This document shows positions 53,691 to 63,203 of a stretch of DNA of 64,000 nucleotides, piece after piece. Positions within the stretch are counted from its first letter, which is position 1; each line of letters begins with the position of its first letter. Under the pieces are notes generated by a model. That model was not told the DNA's origin and searched no databases. It was given only the letters and a program-made list of their open reading frames with translations. Origin of the DNA: JBGUVL01 sp964370395. GTDB taxonomy: Bacteria; Bacillota_I; Bacilli_A; Erysipelotrichales; Erysipelotrichaceae. Position numbers and translations under genes: made by a program. The stretch lies in the NCBI GenBank assembly GCA_964370395.1, contig CAYJIZ010000011.1, positions 20,856 through 84,855 of the forward strand, written 5' to 3'.

Positions 53691-54814
53691 AAAGAGCACT
53701 AGTTTACGCTTCAGTAGCTTCAATGATTCAACAATTTAATATGAATAATATAAAATTATTACAAAAATTAGGGTACGAGGTTGATGTAGCTTGTAATTTT
53801 GATTTTGGAAATACTGTAACAGACGATAAAATCAAGAGCTTAAAAAAAGAGTTAAATCTAATAAATGTAAATTATTACAATATTTCAGTTCCTAGAAAAA
53901 TAGGTAATTTAATTGACATGAAGAAAGCTTATAAAGCAACCAAAGATTTAATTAATCAAGGTAATTATTCGCTAATTCATTGTCATTCTCCAATTGGTGG
54001 AATTATTTGTCGATTTGCAAATAAAAATTCAAAAAACTACAATTTCACAAAGATGATTTATACCGCTCATGGGTTTCATTTTTTCAAAGGGAATAATGCT
54101 CTGAAAAATTTTGTCTTTAAAAGTGTAGAAAAATATGCATCGAATTTTACTGATGTTTTGGTAACGATAAATAAAGAAGATTATGAGGCAGCTAATAAAT
54201 TTAAATTAAAAGAAAAGGGGCAAGTAAAATTTATTCCAGGAATTGGAATAGATATAAAAAGAATAGATTTAGTATGTGAATCAAGAAATAACTTATTGAA
54301 TGAATTAGGGTTATCTGAAGATACAAAAATACTATTATCTGTGGGAGAACTAAGTAAAAGGAAGAATCATGAGACAGTTATAAAGGTGTTGAATGAACTA
54401 CCTAGTAACGTTCATTATCTAATTTGTGGAAAAGGTGAGTTGTTAGATTATTTAATGAAAATATCTAGGGAAAATCAAGTTTTAGAACGAGTACATTTTT
54501 TAGGTTATTGTGATAATATCTATTCAATCATGAAGTCGTCTGATGTCTTTGTTTTTCCATCATTACAAGAGGGTTTACCTGTAGCATTGATGGAAGCTAT
54601 TGCGTGTGGAATGCCTTGTGTAGCAAGTAGAATTAGGGGTAATGTTGATTTTCATGATCTTAATGTACAATATTTTGATTTGGTCGATAATAAAGCTTTA
54701 ATTGACGCCATAAAAAAAGCATTTACTAATAAAAAAACAATAAGTATTCCAAAGATTTACAGTGTTGAAAACATTATGAAGGAGTGCGAAAGAATATATG
54801 ATGATTTTAATTAA
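53687..54814 (+). CDS. GT4 glycosyltransferase (EpsD-like)
   Basis: 375 residues, GT-B fold. The N-terminal acceptor domain has IHCHSPIGG and TAHGFHFFKG, and the C-terminal donor domain has SVGELSKRKNHETVI and FPSLQEGLPVALMEAIACG (the E-x7-E motif). The pattern matches EpsD-type enzymes of Bacillus and lactic exopolysaccharide operons. It adds a sugar to the lipid-linked repeat unit on the cytoplasmic face. It overlaps the epimerase gene by 4 bp (ATGA). Confidence 0.9.
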   Translation: MKRALVYASVASMIQQFNMNNIKLLQKLGYEVDVACNFDFGNTVTDDKIKSLKKELNLINVNYYNISVPRKIGNLIDMKKAYKATKDLINQGNYSLIHCHSPIGGIICRFANKNSKNYNFTKMIYTAHGFHFFKGNNALKNFVFKSVEKYASNFTDVLVTINKEDYEAANKFKLKEKGQVKFIPGIGIDIKRIDLVCESRNNLLNELGLSEDTKILLSVGELSKRKNHETVIKVLNELPSNVHYLICGKGELLDYLMKISRENQVLERVHFLGYCDNIYSIMKSSDVFVFPSLQEGLPVALMEAIACGMPCVASRIRGNVDFHDLNVQYFDLVDNKALIDAIKKAFTNKKTISIPKIYSVENIMKECERIYDDFN

Positions 54815-54962
54815 TGGTTTTGGGAAATATTCGAGTGAATATTTAGAGGTTGTGGCATCAATAGAGGTTACACATAAAAGAATGAAATCAATGATGAATT
54901 TTATAGAAAGTTGCAAATTATCAGAAATAAACAATTTTCTTAGGGGAAAATTTTATGATTAA
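54798..54962 (+). CDS. Possible 54-residue small ORF spanning the gap between glycosyltransferase genes
   Basis: ATG 54798 to TAA 54962 in a frame different from both neighbours; it overlaps the end of the GT4 gene and the start of the GT2 gene. It fills the largest gap of this part of the operon (140 bp). The product is mixed and helical (SIEVTHKRMKSMMNFIE). The ribosome binding site (GGAG 14 bases upstream) is poor. I do not recognise it; it may be a chance frame, a coupling peptide or a gene remnant. Confidence 0.25.
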   Translation: MMILINGFGKYSSEYLEVVASIEVTHKRMKSMMNFIESCKLSEINNFLRGKFYD

Positions 54963-55776
54963 AAAGGTTAGTATAATCATCGCAGCATATAATGTTTCAG
55001 CTTATTTAGATACGACATTTAAATCTATTTTTAATCAAACTTATGAAAATTGGGAAGTAGTTATTTGTGATGACTGTTCTACTGATAATACTTTAGAATT
55101 ATGTAACAAGTATTCAAAGATGGATAATCGAATACTTACTTACTATAATGAAAAGAATATTAAGCAAGCTGCAACAAGAAATAAGTGCATTAATTTTTGT
55201 ACAGGAGATTACATTGTAATACTAGATGCTGATGATGAAATGACTCCTGATAGAATTGAGAAACAAGTATATTATTTAGAAAAAAACCATCATATTGGAT
55301 TTGTTGGATCAAATGCATATACTTTTTCAGATTCAGAAAAGACAGGGTTTATTTCAAAACCGAAAACTCCATCGAAACTTGAAGTTATTTCTAACAGTGG
55401 ATTCATATATGCAACGTTAATGATACGGGCAGATTTGCTGAAAAAAGTAAACGGATATACTGTATCTGCTATAACAGAAACAGGAGAAGATTTTGATTTA
55501 GTTTGTAAACTTTATATGCAAAATATTAATGGTGAAAATTTAAAAGAATATTTGTATGGATATAGAGTCAACGAATTAAACTACGATCGTAGAAAATATA
55601 AGTGTTACGTTGATGAATTTAAAGTTTCAATGAAATATGTCAAATTAGGTTGGTTTAAAAAGTTTAGGATCTTAAATTATAAAAAATGTGTGCTTTATAT
55701 GCCGCTTGTAAAAGGTTTAGTACCAAAAAAAATGGTGAGATTTTATCATTCTATTAAGTTTAAAAAGTTTATTTAA
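54955..55776 (+). CDS. GT2 glycosyltransferase
   Basis: 273 residues with a GT-A fold. SIIIAAYNVSAYLDTTFKSI at the N-terminus, CDDCSTDNT, and the metal-binding motif LDADDE are typical. GEDFDLVCKLY (about residue 180) is the ED-type catalytic region. A basic C-terminus may touch the membrane. AGGGGAAAA precedes ATG. It probably adds one sugar to the repeat unit. Confidence 0.88.
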   Translation: MIKKVSIIIAAYNVSAYLDTTFKSIFNQTYENWEVVICDDCSTDNTLELCNKYSKMDNRILTYYNEKNIKQAATRNKCINFCTGDYIVILDADDEMTPDRIEKQVYYLEKNHHIGFVGSNAYTFSDSEKTGFISKPKTPSKLEVISNSGFIYATLMIRADLLKKVNGYTVSAITETGEDFDLVCKLYMQNINGENLKEYLYGYRVNELNYDRRKYKCYVDEFKVSMKYVKLGWFKKFRILNYKKCVLYMPLVKGLVPKKMVRFYHSIKFKKFI

Positions 55777-55798
55777 TAAAGGAGAACAAATTGAAAAT

Positions 55799-56761
55799 AT
55801 GTTAATTTCATTCATCATACCTATGTTCAATTGCGAAAAATATGTTACTGAATGTATAGAAAGTATTCTATCTGTAAATTATCAATCAATTGAAATTATT
55901 GTTATTAATGACGGTTCAACTGATAAGTCACTTGAAATTGTTACAAAAGAGTATAAAAATAATCAAAAAGTAAAAATAGTCAGTAAAAAAAATGAAGGTC
56001 TTTCTAAAACGAGAAATTTCGGAATTAATAAATCAAGAGGTGATTATATTTTTTTTGTTGATAGTGATGATTTGTTAGTACCAAAAGCAGTTGAAAACAT
56101 CATATCTATTTGTTCTTCGAATAGATATGATGTGATTGTTGGAAATTTTAATTACTATATAAATGGTAAGTTATTAGATTCTCCATTTAATTTAAGTAAC
56201 CGAACAGATGATTCACTAAATTATTTATTAGAGATTAAAAATTTAACTGCAGAAGCAGTGAAATTTATTGTAAGAAGAGATTTTTTGTTAGAAAATAACA
56301 TTGTTTTTTTCCCGAAATTATTACATGAAGATGAGTTATATATGGTTGAATTATTAATGCCAGTAGAGTCATCGAGAATTTGTACTATAAATGAGGTTTT
56401 TTATTTATATAGGGAGAATGATGTCGGAATTACAAAAAATAAAACTATAAAAAACTATTTGGACATGCTACAAATTTCAGAAAAGCTATATAAATATTCT
56501 AATGATGTAGATGAGTTGAATTTAAAAAGATTTATTATTAAAAGAGCAAATTTACTTTTCGTTTCTTCTGCTGAAGCACTTCATAAACTAAAGAAAAAAG
56601 ATAAAATCTTATTAAAAAAGCAATTAATTATGAGTTATAGAAATTTTTATGAGAACAAATTCACAAAAAAAGAAAAGATTGCATGCTTTATTATTAAAAT
56701 TTTAGGATTAGGTTGTTTTAGTTTAGTCCAAGGAATAAGAAAAAAATGGGAGAGGTTTTAA
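55799..56761 (+). CDS. GT2 glycosyltransferase
   Basis: 320 residues, GT-A fold: SFIIPMFNCEKYVTECIESIL, NDGSTDKSLEI, FFVDSDD (DXD motif) and HEDELYMVELL (catalytic). AAAGGAG lies 14 bases before the ATG, a long spacing; a nearer TTG leads to an early stop, so ATG 55799 is kept. Similar enzymes transfer galactose or glucose in capsule operons. It is followed after one base by the polymerase gene. Confidence 0.88.
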   Translation: MLISFIIPMFNCEKYVTECIESILSVNYQSIEIIVINDGSTDKSLEIVTKEYKNNQKVKIVSKKNEGLSKTRNFGINKSRGDYIFFVDSDDLLVPKAVENIISICSSNRYDVIVGNFNYYINGKLLDSPFNLSNRTDDSLNYLLEIKNLTAEAVKFIVRRDFLLENNIVFFPKLLHEDELYMVELLMPVESSRICTINEVFYLYRENDVGITKNKTIKNYLDMLQISEKLYKYSNDVDELNLKRFIIKRANLLFVSSAEALHKLKKKDKILLKKQLIMSYRNFYENKFTKKEKIACFIIKILGLGCFSLVQGIRKKWERF

Positions 56762-56762
56762 A

Positions 56763-57866
56763 ATGAATATTTGTAGTATTAATATGCTGTTTTTAGTGAT
56801 TATTATTAGTTTTTTTTATATTTTCCAAAAGAAACGTTTAAAAACTATTGCTAATGTGAATTGTGAAAATCCAGATTTTTCAAATAATTTATTTTTTTTC
56901 ATATTTGTTATTTTAATATTAACAATAGTTGCAACATTTAGGACACCATTCGGGTTGTCCCAGGACTACACAACATACCAGGAAATATTTGAAAATTCAT
57001 ATTTACCGCTAAATGACTTGTTTAAAATGTATCCGCAAAATGATCTAGGTTTCTTGTTGATTGGTAAGTTCATCTTTTTCTTTGTTGAGAATCATTTTGT
57101 GTTTTTTGGTATTCTTGCATTTTTAAACCTTTATTGTTTCGGAATTTTGTTTAGAAGGCATAGTTCTATTGTTTGGTTGTCTTTTTTGTTATTAATTACA
57201 ATAGGTAGTTATTATGTTTCTTTTAATGCAATTAGACAATTTATAGTAGTTGACATTTTTATTTTATCTAGCCATTTTATAATGAATAGAAATTTAAAAA
57301 AATTTATAATAATAATATTATTTTCAACAATGATACATAAATCAGCTATTTTTTTGTTACCAGTTTATTTTATATTAAATTTTAATTTTATTGAAAAAAT
57401 GAGTTTAAAAAATAAAGTCATATCAATAATACTATTTTTGTTTATAATTTTAAATTTTGACTTGATATATAATTTTTTGTCTAAATTTATATATGGAAAT
57501 TATACTGTTGGTTCTTTTGGAATGAATGGGGCATCTATCACTATGGTTATCAGACCGATTTTGGTATTTGTTTTTTTATTGATTTTTCGTAAAAATATAG
57601 ATTTCACAAATAAATTTGACTTCTTAGCATTTAATTCAACTATTATTTGGTTAGCTCTATCATTAGCATCTTTATCTATGTTCAATTTATCACGATTCAC
57701 ATATTATTTTATTCCTTTTAGTTTATGTTTAATACCAAATTGTATTTTCAAAGAACAATCATCTAAGAAGAGAACTTTGGCAATGTTTTGTACAGTTTTA
57801 GTTGTATTGTTGTATGGTTTCGCCACGCAATATAATAGTTTAGACACATTAGTCTTTTTTGAATAG
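56763..57866 (+). CDS. EpsG-family polysaccharide polymerase
   Basis: 367 residues, very hydrophobic, with about ten membrane helices. SQDYTTYQEIFENS, NDLGFLLIGKF and SFNAIRQFIVV are the EpsG signatures (a Y-x-x-Y segment, then an Arg-containing loop after the first helices), and HKSAIFLLPVYF follows. This group does the Wzy-type polymerisation of repeat units outside the membrane. It is the only polymerase seen; no flippase (Wzx) or chain-length kinase is in the window, so these lie further right or elsewhere. It has exceptionally high A+T even for this window. Confidence 0.82.
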   Translation: MNICSINMLFLVIIISFFYIFQKKRLKTIANVNCENPDFSNNLFFFIFVILILTIVATFRTPFGLSQDYTTYQEIFENSYLPLNDLFKMYPQNDLGFLLIGKFIFFFVENHFVFFGILAFLNLYCFGILFRRHSSIVWLSFLLLITIGSYYVSFNAIRQFIVVDIFILSSHFIMNRNLKKFIIIILFSTMIHKSAIFLLPVYFILNFNFIEKMSLKNKVISIILFLFIILNFDLIYNFLSKFIYGNYTVGSFGMNGASITMVIRPILVFVFLLIFRKNIDFTNKFDFLAFNSTIIWLALSLASLSMFNLSRFTYYFIPFSLCLIPNCIFKEQSSKKRTLAMFCTVLVVLLYGFATQYNSLDTLVFFE

Positions 57867-57874
57867 GAGGAAAA

Positions 57875-59086
57875 ATGAAAAAAATTTTATTTGTGACAGC
57901 ATCAATGGGATGTGGAGGTGTTGAGAAAACACTAATTAATTTATTAGAAGCTTTAAGTCCTCAAAATTATAAAATAGATGTTTTGTTGATAAAAAAAACT
58001 GGAGAATTCTTAGATTTGATCCCAAGTGAAGTGAATATATTTGAATTGGAAATTTCTGAATTAATGAGAACGTTAATATATGATTTTGGAAATACAATAT
58101 CAGAAGAATATAAGTTGTTGAGTAAAGACAAAAAGTATTTCACCTTCTTTGTTTTTTTTGTTACCAAAATTATCAATAAGATTATATCACTGATTTTTCA
58201 TAAGAATTTTTTGTATTGGTTATGTTCTAGATTCATTAACTATAAAAAATTTGATTATGATATAGTTTGTGACTATCACGGATATGGTTATTTTTCAACA
58301 TATTTTGTAAGTAAATTTGATGCGCACTCAAAAAAATATAGTTGGATTCATATGGAAAATATAACTAACTCATTTAGAGATATTTCAGATTCATATTCTA
58401 AATTTGATAAAATTTTTGGAGTTTCCAAAGAATGCATTGAAAACTTTTCAGAAAAATTTCCATTGTTTAATAAGAATAAGTTATTAGTTCTTCATAATAT
58501 TGTATTTAAGGATTTAATATGTAATTTGGCGAATGTACCATTTCGATTACCATATCAAAGAGACAACAAATTTTTGATTGTTTCTGTAGGTCGTTTGGCA
58601 ATACAAAAAGGAGTAGATTTTAGCATAAAGGTAGCTAATCTACTTAGACAAAGCAATTTAGATTTTATTTGGATTATAATTGGCGATGGTGAAGAAAAAG
58701 AAAACTTGAAAAATATGGTTAAAGAATATAATTTAAATAATTATTTTATTTTACATGGATACGAAGAGAATCCGTACCCGTATATTAAAAGTGCAGATCT
58801 ATATGTTCAAACGTCTCGATTTGAAGGGTTTGTTACTACTATTACAGAAGCTATTATGTTAGGTAAACCAATTTTGTCAACAAAATTTTCAGGTGTAACT
58901 GAACAAGTCACACAAGGAATAAACGGCTATATTTCAGATTTTGATGTAACAAAATTTGCCAATAAACTTAAAGATTTAATAAATGATAAAAGAGAAATTG
59001 AGAAATTAGGAGAAGGAAGCAAACGGAAAGATTTATCTGAGAATGCTACTCTTAAAATCTTAAACAATCTATTTAAGGAGGATTAA
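57875..59086 (+). CDS. GT4 glycosyltransferase
   Basis: 403 residues, GT-B fold. The N-terminus VTASMGCGGVEKTLINLLEAL is the acceptor-domain glycine loop; the donor domain shows SVGRLAIQKGVDF, IIGDGEEKENL and TSRFEGFVTTITEAIMLGKP (E-x7-E). Insertions around residues 75-125 are aromatic and basic and may touch the membrane. AGGAGG precedes ATG. It is placed between the polymerase and a galactofuranosyltransferase-like gene. Confidence 0.88.
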   Translation: MKKILFVTASMGCGGVEKTLINLLEALSPQNYKIDVLLIKKTGEFLDLIPSEVNIFELEISELMRTLIYDFGNTISEEYKLLSKDKKYFTFFVFFVTKIINKIISLIFHKNFLYWLCSRFINYKKFDYDIVCDYHGYGYFSTYFVSKFDAHSKKYSWIHMENITNSFRDISDSYSKFDKIFGVSKECIENFSEKFPLFNKNKLLVLHNIVFKDLICNLANVPFRLPYQRDNKFLIVSVGRLAIQKGVDFSIKVANLLRQSNLDFIWIIIGDGEEKENLKNMVKEYNLNNYFILHGYEENPYPYIKSADLYVQTSRFEGFVTTITEAIMLGKPILSTKFSGVTEQVTQGINGYISDFDVTKFANKLKDLINDKREIEKLGEGSKRKDLSENATLKILNNLFKED

Positions 59087-59090
59087 AGTG

Positions 59091-60044
59091 ATGATTAAAA
59101 CAGGAGTTGTGATTGTAACATTTAATAGATTAGAATTACTTAAAGAATGTGTCGATAATGTATCGAAACAAACTACACCATTTGATGAAATAATTATTGT
59201 TGATAATAAAAGCACAGATGGAACTATTGAATATTTGAAAGGTCTATTACCATCAGATGTTTATAATATTGTTTTTTTAGAAGAAAACATTGGTGGATCT
59301 GGTGGATTTTATGAAGGTTTGAGGAAGACCTTAAATACAGACTTAGATTGGGTTCTACTTATTGACGATGATGCAATTATTAATTTGGATTTTAATGAAA
59401 AAATTCTTGATAATATCAAATCTAACAATGAGACTATGGCATATTCAGGGACTGTGATTGCTGATAATCGTATTGATTTAAATCATAGAAGAATTCAACG
59501 GTCAAAAAACAGTTATAAGGATGATAAAGTTGCTTTAAAAAAATATGAGGAGAATCACTTTGATTATGATTTTGCGACATTCTGTGGTTTATATGTGTCA
59601 ATGAGGTTGATTAAAAAAATAGGATTACCTATTAAGGAGTTTTTCATTTGGTATGATGATACGGAGTATTCGTATAGAATTAAGGAATATTCAAAAATAA
59701 GAAATATAAATTCAGCTATTATTAATCACAAATGTAAGATAATTGATACAAGCAGTCAATTCTCTTGGAAGAATTACTACGGTAGAAGAAACCAAATGTA
59801 TATAATTAAAAAATACCATGGAATAATGGAAATATTTAAGTATTCTAGCTGGTTGTTTTTTGCTATGCTAAAACATTATATAAATTATTTTTTGTCACAT
59901 AATCAAAATATAAGATATAAAGCTGTTTTGACAAAAGATGCTTTGATTGATGGATTAACAAGCAAATTAGGAAAAAACAATAATTATATACCGAAAGCAG
60001 ATTCAGCAAAAAAAGATAATGGATTATTTGATGGAAATAGTTGA
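59091..60044 (+). CDS. GT2 glycosyltransferase, probable galactofuranosyltransferase (GlfT2-like)
   Basis: 317 residues from ATG 59091 (GTG 59088 is possible; AAGGAGGA is just upstream). The GT-A core shows VIVTFNRLELLKECV, ENIGGSGGFYEGLR, LIDDDA (DXD) and FIWYDDTEYSYRI (catalytic D-D-x-E). The GGSGGF and WYDDxE motifs are typical of GlfT2/rhamnosyl-type enzymes. The next gene makes UDP-galactofuranose, which supports transfer of a furanosyl galactose to the repeat unit; the specificity itself is inferred. Confidence 0.85.
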   Translation: MIKTGVVIVTFNRLELLKECVDNVSKQTTPFDEIIIVDNKSTDGTIEYLKGLLPSDVYNIVFLEENIGGSGGFYEGLRKTLNTDLDWVLLIDDDAIINLDFNEKILDNIKSNNETMAYSGTVIADNRIDLNHRRIQRSKNSYKDDKVALKKYEENHFDYDFATFCGLYVSMRLIKKIGLPIKEFFIWYDDTEYSYRIKEYSKIRNINSAIINHKCKIIDTSSQFSWKNYYGRRNQMYIIKKYHGIMEIFKYSSWLFFAMLKHYINYFLSHNQNIRYKAVLTKDALIDGLTSKLGKNNNYIPKADSAKKDNGLFDGNS

Positions 60045-60141
60045 TTATGTAAAATCTTCAAATTATTTGATTTTTTGTTTATGAAACAAAGTTAATTTTT
60101 AGAAAATGCCTATTTGAATTGGCGAAAGGAGTAGGAGCATA

Positions 60142-61245
60142 ATGAAATATAATTATATAATAGTTGGATCTGGATTGTTTGGGTCGATATTTGCGCATGA
60201 AGCAAATAAAAAAGGAAAAAAATGTTTAGTAATAGATAAAAGAAATCACATCGGTGGAAATATTTATACTGAAAATATCGAAGGTATAAATGTACATAAA
60301 TATGGGGCACATATATTTCACACTTCAAATAAAGAGGTATGGGACTATATCCAACAGTTTGCGGAGTTTAATCGATACACAAATTCACCAATTGCTAAAT
60401 ATAAAGATGAAATTTATAATATGCCATTTAACATGAATACCTTTAATAAAATGTGGGGAGTAATCACACCAGAAGAAGCTCGGGATAAGATTAATGAACA
60501 AATCTGTGAGGCAGGGATTCAAAATCCTGAAAATCTTGAGGAGCAAGCAATTTCGCTAGTAGGAAAAGATATTTACGAGAAATTGATTAAAGGGTATACT
60601 CAAAAACAATGGGGAAGAAAATGTACAGAACTTCCATCATTTATTATTAAACGATTACCTGTTAGATTCACCTATGACAATAATTACTTTAATGATTTAT
60701 ATCAGGGGATTCCAATCGGTGGATATACAAAAATAATTGAAAAAATGTTAGAAGGAATTGAAATTAAATTAAATTGCGATTTCTTTGATGATAAAGAAAA
60801 GTATTTATCAATAGCTGAAAAAGTTGTATTCACAGGGATGATTGATCAGTATTATGAATATTGTTTTGGTGAATTGGAATATAGGAGTTTAAACTTTGAA
60901 AGCGAGATAGTTGAAGTAGAGAATTACCAAGGGAATGCAGTTGTAAATTACAATGAGTTTGAAATACCGTATACAAGAATTATTGAACATAAACATTTTG
61001 AATTTGGTGATCAACCCAGAACCATAATAACTAGGGAATATCCTTCAACTTGGAAAAAAGGTGATGAGCCATATTATCCAATGAATGATGAAAAAAACAA
61101 TTCTCTTTTTGCGAAATATAAACAATTAGCCGAAAAGGAAAAAAACATTATTTTTGGTGGACGTTTGGGAATGTATAAATACTTTGATATGCATAATGTC
61201 ATTAGTGAAGCGTTAGAATGTGTAAAATCGGAGTTTGAAAGATGA
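60142..61245 (+). CDS. glf: UDP-galactopyranose mutase
   Basis: 367 residues, normal length. This FAD enzyme converts UDP-galactopyranose to UDP-galactofuranose. It has the FAD motif VGSGLFGSIFAHEA, HIGGNIYTE, KYGAHIFHTSNKEVWDYI, GYTQKQWG and FGGRLGMYKYFDM near the C-terminus, all typical. GAAAGGAG precedes ATG. The 97-bp gap before it holds no clear promoter, so it is probably in the same transcript. The end overlaps the glycyl radical enzyme gene by 4 bp. Together with the GT2 gene just upstream it indicates a galactofuranose-containing polymer. Confidence 0.96.
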   Translation: MKYNYIIVGSGLFGSIFAHEANKKGKKCLVIDKRNHIGGNIYTENIEGINVHKYGAHIFHTSNKEVWDYIQQFAEFNRYTNSPIAKYKDEIYNMPFNMNTFNKMWGVITPEEARDKINEQICEAGIQNPENLEEQAISLVGKDIYEKLIKGYTQKQWGRKCTELPSFIIKRLPVRFTYDNNYFNDLYQGIPIGGYTKIIEKMLEGIEIKLNCDFFDDKEKYLSIAEKVVFTGMIDQYYEYCFGELEYRSLNFESEIVEVENYQGNAVVNYNEFEIPYTRIIEHKHFEFGDQPRTIITREYPSTWKKGDEPYYPMNDEKNNSLFAKYKQLAEKEKNIIFGGRLGMYKYFDMHNVISEALECVKSEFER

Positions 61246-63203
61246 GAACGAAGATAAAAAACGATATTAAAACATTTTTAATGAATAGCAAGACTTTTCA
61301 AAAAAAGAGATATTTGAGGCACTCTAGTTTAGAGGAGAAACAAAAGTTAATCTATCACAAGAAAAACAAAGTGATTCAACTCACTGATATGATAAAAGAA
61401 ATCAATATTAAAATTGATTCAGAAAAATTATTTCAACATTGGATAGATGAAAAAACAATTTTTGTGAACTGTAATTTGATAATTGGAAATATGCCACCAA
61501 ATTATAAAAAAATTATAGAACATTCTTTAAATGATTTAATAAATAATGAAGTCGATGATAACGTAATTGATTTATTAAATGGAATTAAATTATATATTGA
61601 TAGAATAATTATTGAATTACAGAATACTCAAAATAAGAATTCCAATATTGAAGGTGCAATTCAAACATTTAAAAACATGTTGTATAAAAAGGCAGTTACA
61701 CTAGAAGAAGCTCTACAAAGAATTCTATTTTGGTCGTCACTATTTTGGCAAAGTGGACATAAATTAGTTGGATTAGGAAGATTAGATGTATTATTGAAAG
61801 AATATGAAAATCAATACGATAGTAATAAAACGGTACAACTATTAGAAGACTTTTTGTCTTGTCTTCATGATTATTATGAATTTAAAAGTGCACAATTGCT
61901 TGGGGATACCGGACAAAATATAATTATTGGTGGAGTAGATGAAGATGGAGCATATAATTGTAATAAAATAAGTTATTATTTGATAGAAGCTATAAAAAAA
62001 TGTAATTATTCTGACCCTAAATTGTTGTTAAGGATTTCTTCAAAAACACCTGATAGTTTGATTGAAGCTGCAGTAAAATGTATTGCCACAGGAGTTGGAT
62101 CTCCATTACTTTCTAATGATGATGTAATAATTCCAACATTAATCGATTTTGGATATGAAATTGAGGACGCCTATAACTATGTAACTTCCGCATGTTGGGA
62201 ACCATTAAGCTATGGAAATTCATTAGAGCAAAATAACCTTTCAAATATAAATTTTGCAAATGTTTTCTCAAATACAATACAGAGTGGGGATATTCTTAAC
62301 TGTGAGTCTTTTGAAGCTGTTTTAAGATTATACAAAAAAATGCTAAAAAATGAAATTGATTCATCACTCAGAAAAATATCCTCAATTATATGGGAAGAAG
62401 ATCCTTTATATTCATTTTTTACAGATTTCTGCTATCAAAATCACAAAGATATTTCCAAAGGCGGATCGAAATATAACAATTATGGTATTCTTTCCGTGGG
62501 GATGTCTAATGTAGTTAATTCTTTGTTAAATGTAAAGAAGTATGTTTTTGAAGAAAAAGAAATTACTTTAAAGAGATTAAATATAATATGGAAAAAGAAC
62601 CAGGTAAATGATTTGAAAAAAATAGATTTGAACAAAAGTTACTTTGGCCATGATGATGAGGCTGTAATTAACCTAACAAACAGTATTATTGATTTTGTTG
62701 TGGAAAATTTGAAAAACTATAGGAATAAGTATGGTGGTAAAGTGAAATTTGGTTTGAGTTCGCCAGGATATATTTCTAGTGCAAAATTAACTGGTATTAC
62801 ATTTGATTCAAGATTAAATGAACCAGTATTAGGAGTACATATTTCTGCTAATGATGATACTGCTTATACTGAACTTGTTTCTTTCGCTTCGCAGTTAAGT
62901 TATACTGGATTATCATCTAACGGTAATGTTATTGACTTTTTTGTTGCTCCAAAATTCATAGAAGATAACTTCGAAAAGTTTCTAATCTTTGTAAGATCTA
63001 GTATAAAGCAAGGTTTTTTTCAAATGCAAATGAATGTTGTAAGCAGTAGTACATTGATAGAAGCCAGAAAAAACCCTGAAAACTTTCCTAATCTAATTGT
63101 TAGGGTATGGGGATTCAGCGCTTATTTCAATGATCTTCCAGATGACTATAAAGAGGTATTAATTACTCGTGCAAAATTAAGTGAAGGATTTTCTAGAACA
63201 TGA
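61242..63203 (+). CDS. Glycyl radical enzyme of the Cys-x-Glu (dehydratase/lyase) type, substrate unknown
   Basis: 653 residues, about 100-150 shorter than usual family members. The C-terminus shows RVWGFSAYF, the glycyl radical loop, with Gly624 as the radical site 30 residues before the end. In the middle, TSACWEPLSYG gives Cys318-x-Glu320-Pro, the thiyl and base pair of glycerol/propanediol dehydratases and choline lyase; pyruvate formate-lyase has two adjacent cysteines instead. The residue before Cys is Ala where Gly is usual. So it should be an anaerobic C-O or C-N bond-cleaving enzyme. It overlaps glf by 4 bp and its activase by 4 bp, so it is translationally coupled inside the polysaccharide operon. 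It may modify a sugar, a polyol or a side group; the substrate cannot be deduced. Confidence 0.85.
   Translation: MRTKIKNDIKTFLMNSKTFQKKRYLRHSSLEEKQKLIYHKKNKVIQLTDMIKEINIKIDSEKLFQHWIDEKTIFVNCNLIIGNMPPNYKKIIEHSLNDLINNEVDDNVIDLLNGIKLYIDRIIIELQNTQNKNSNIEGAIQTFKNMLYKKAVTLEEALQRILFWSSLFWQSGHKLVGLGRLDVLLKEYENQYDSNKTVQLLEDFLSCLHDYYEFKSAQLLGDTGQNIIIGGVDEDGAYNCNKISYYLIEAIKKCNYSDPKLLLRISSKTPDSLIEAAVKCIATGVGSPLLSNDDVIIPTLIDFGYEIEDAYNYVTSACWEPLSYGNSLEQNNLSNINFANVFSNTIQSGDILNCESFEAVLRLYKKMLKNEIDSSLRKISSIIWEEDPLYSFFTDFCYQNHKDISKGGSKYNNYGILSVGMSNVVNSLLNVKKYVFEEKEITLKRLNIIWKKNQVNDLKKIDLNKSYFGHDDEAVINLTNSIIDFVVENLKNYRNKYGGKVKFGLSSPGYISSAKLTGITFDSRLNEPVLGVHISANDDTAYTELVSFASQLSYTGLSSNGNVIDFFVAPKFIEDNFEKFLIFVRSSIKQGFFQMQMNVVSSSTLIEARKNPENFPNLIVRVWGFSAYFNDLPDDYKEVLITRAKLSEGFSRT

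Noticed and set aside
61242..63203. Pyruvate formate-lyase
   Set aside because: The two adjacent catalytic cysteines of PFL are absent; a single Cys-x-Glu-Pro and the short length point to the dehydratase/lyase branch.
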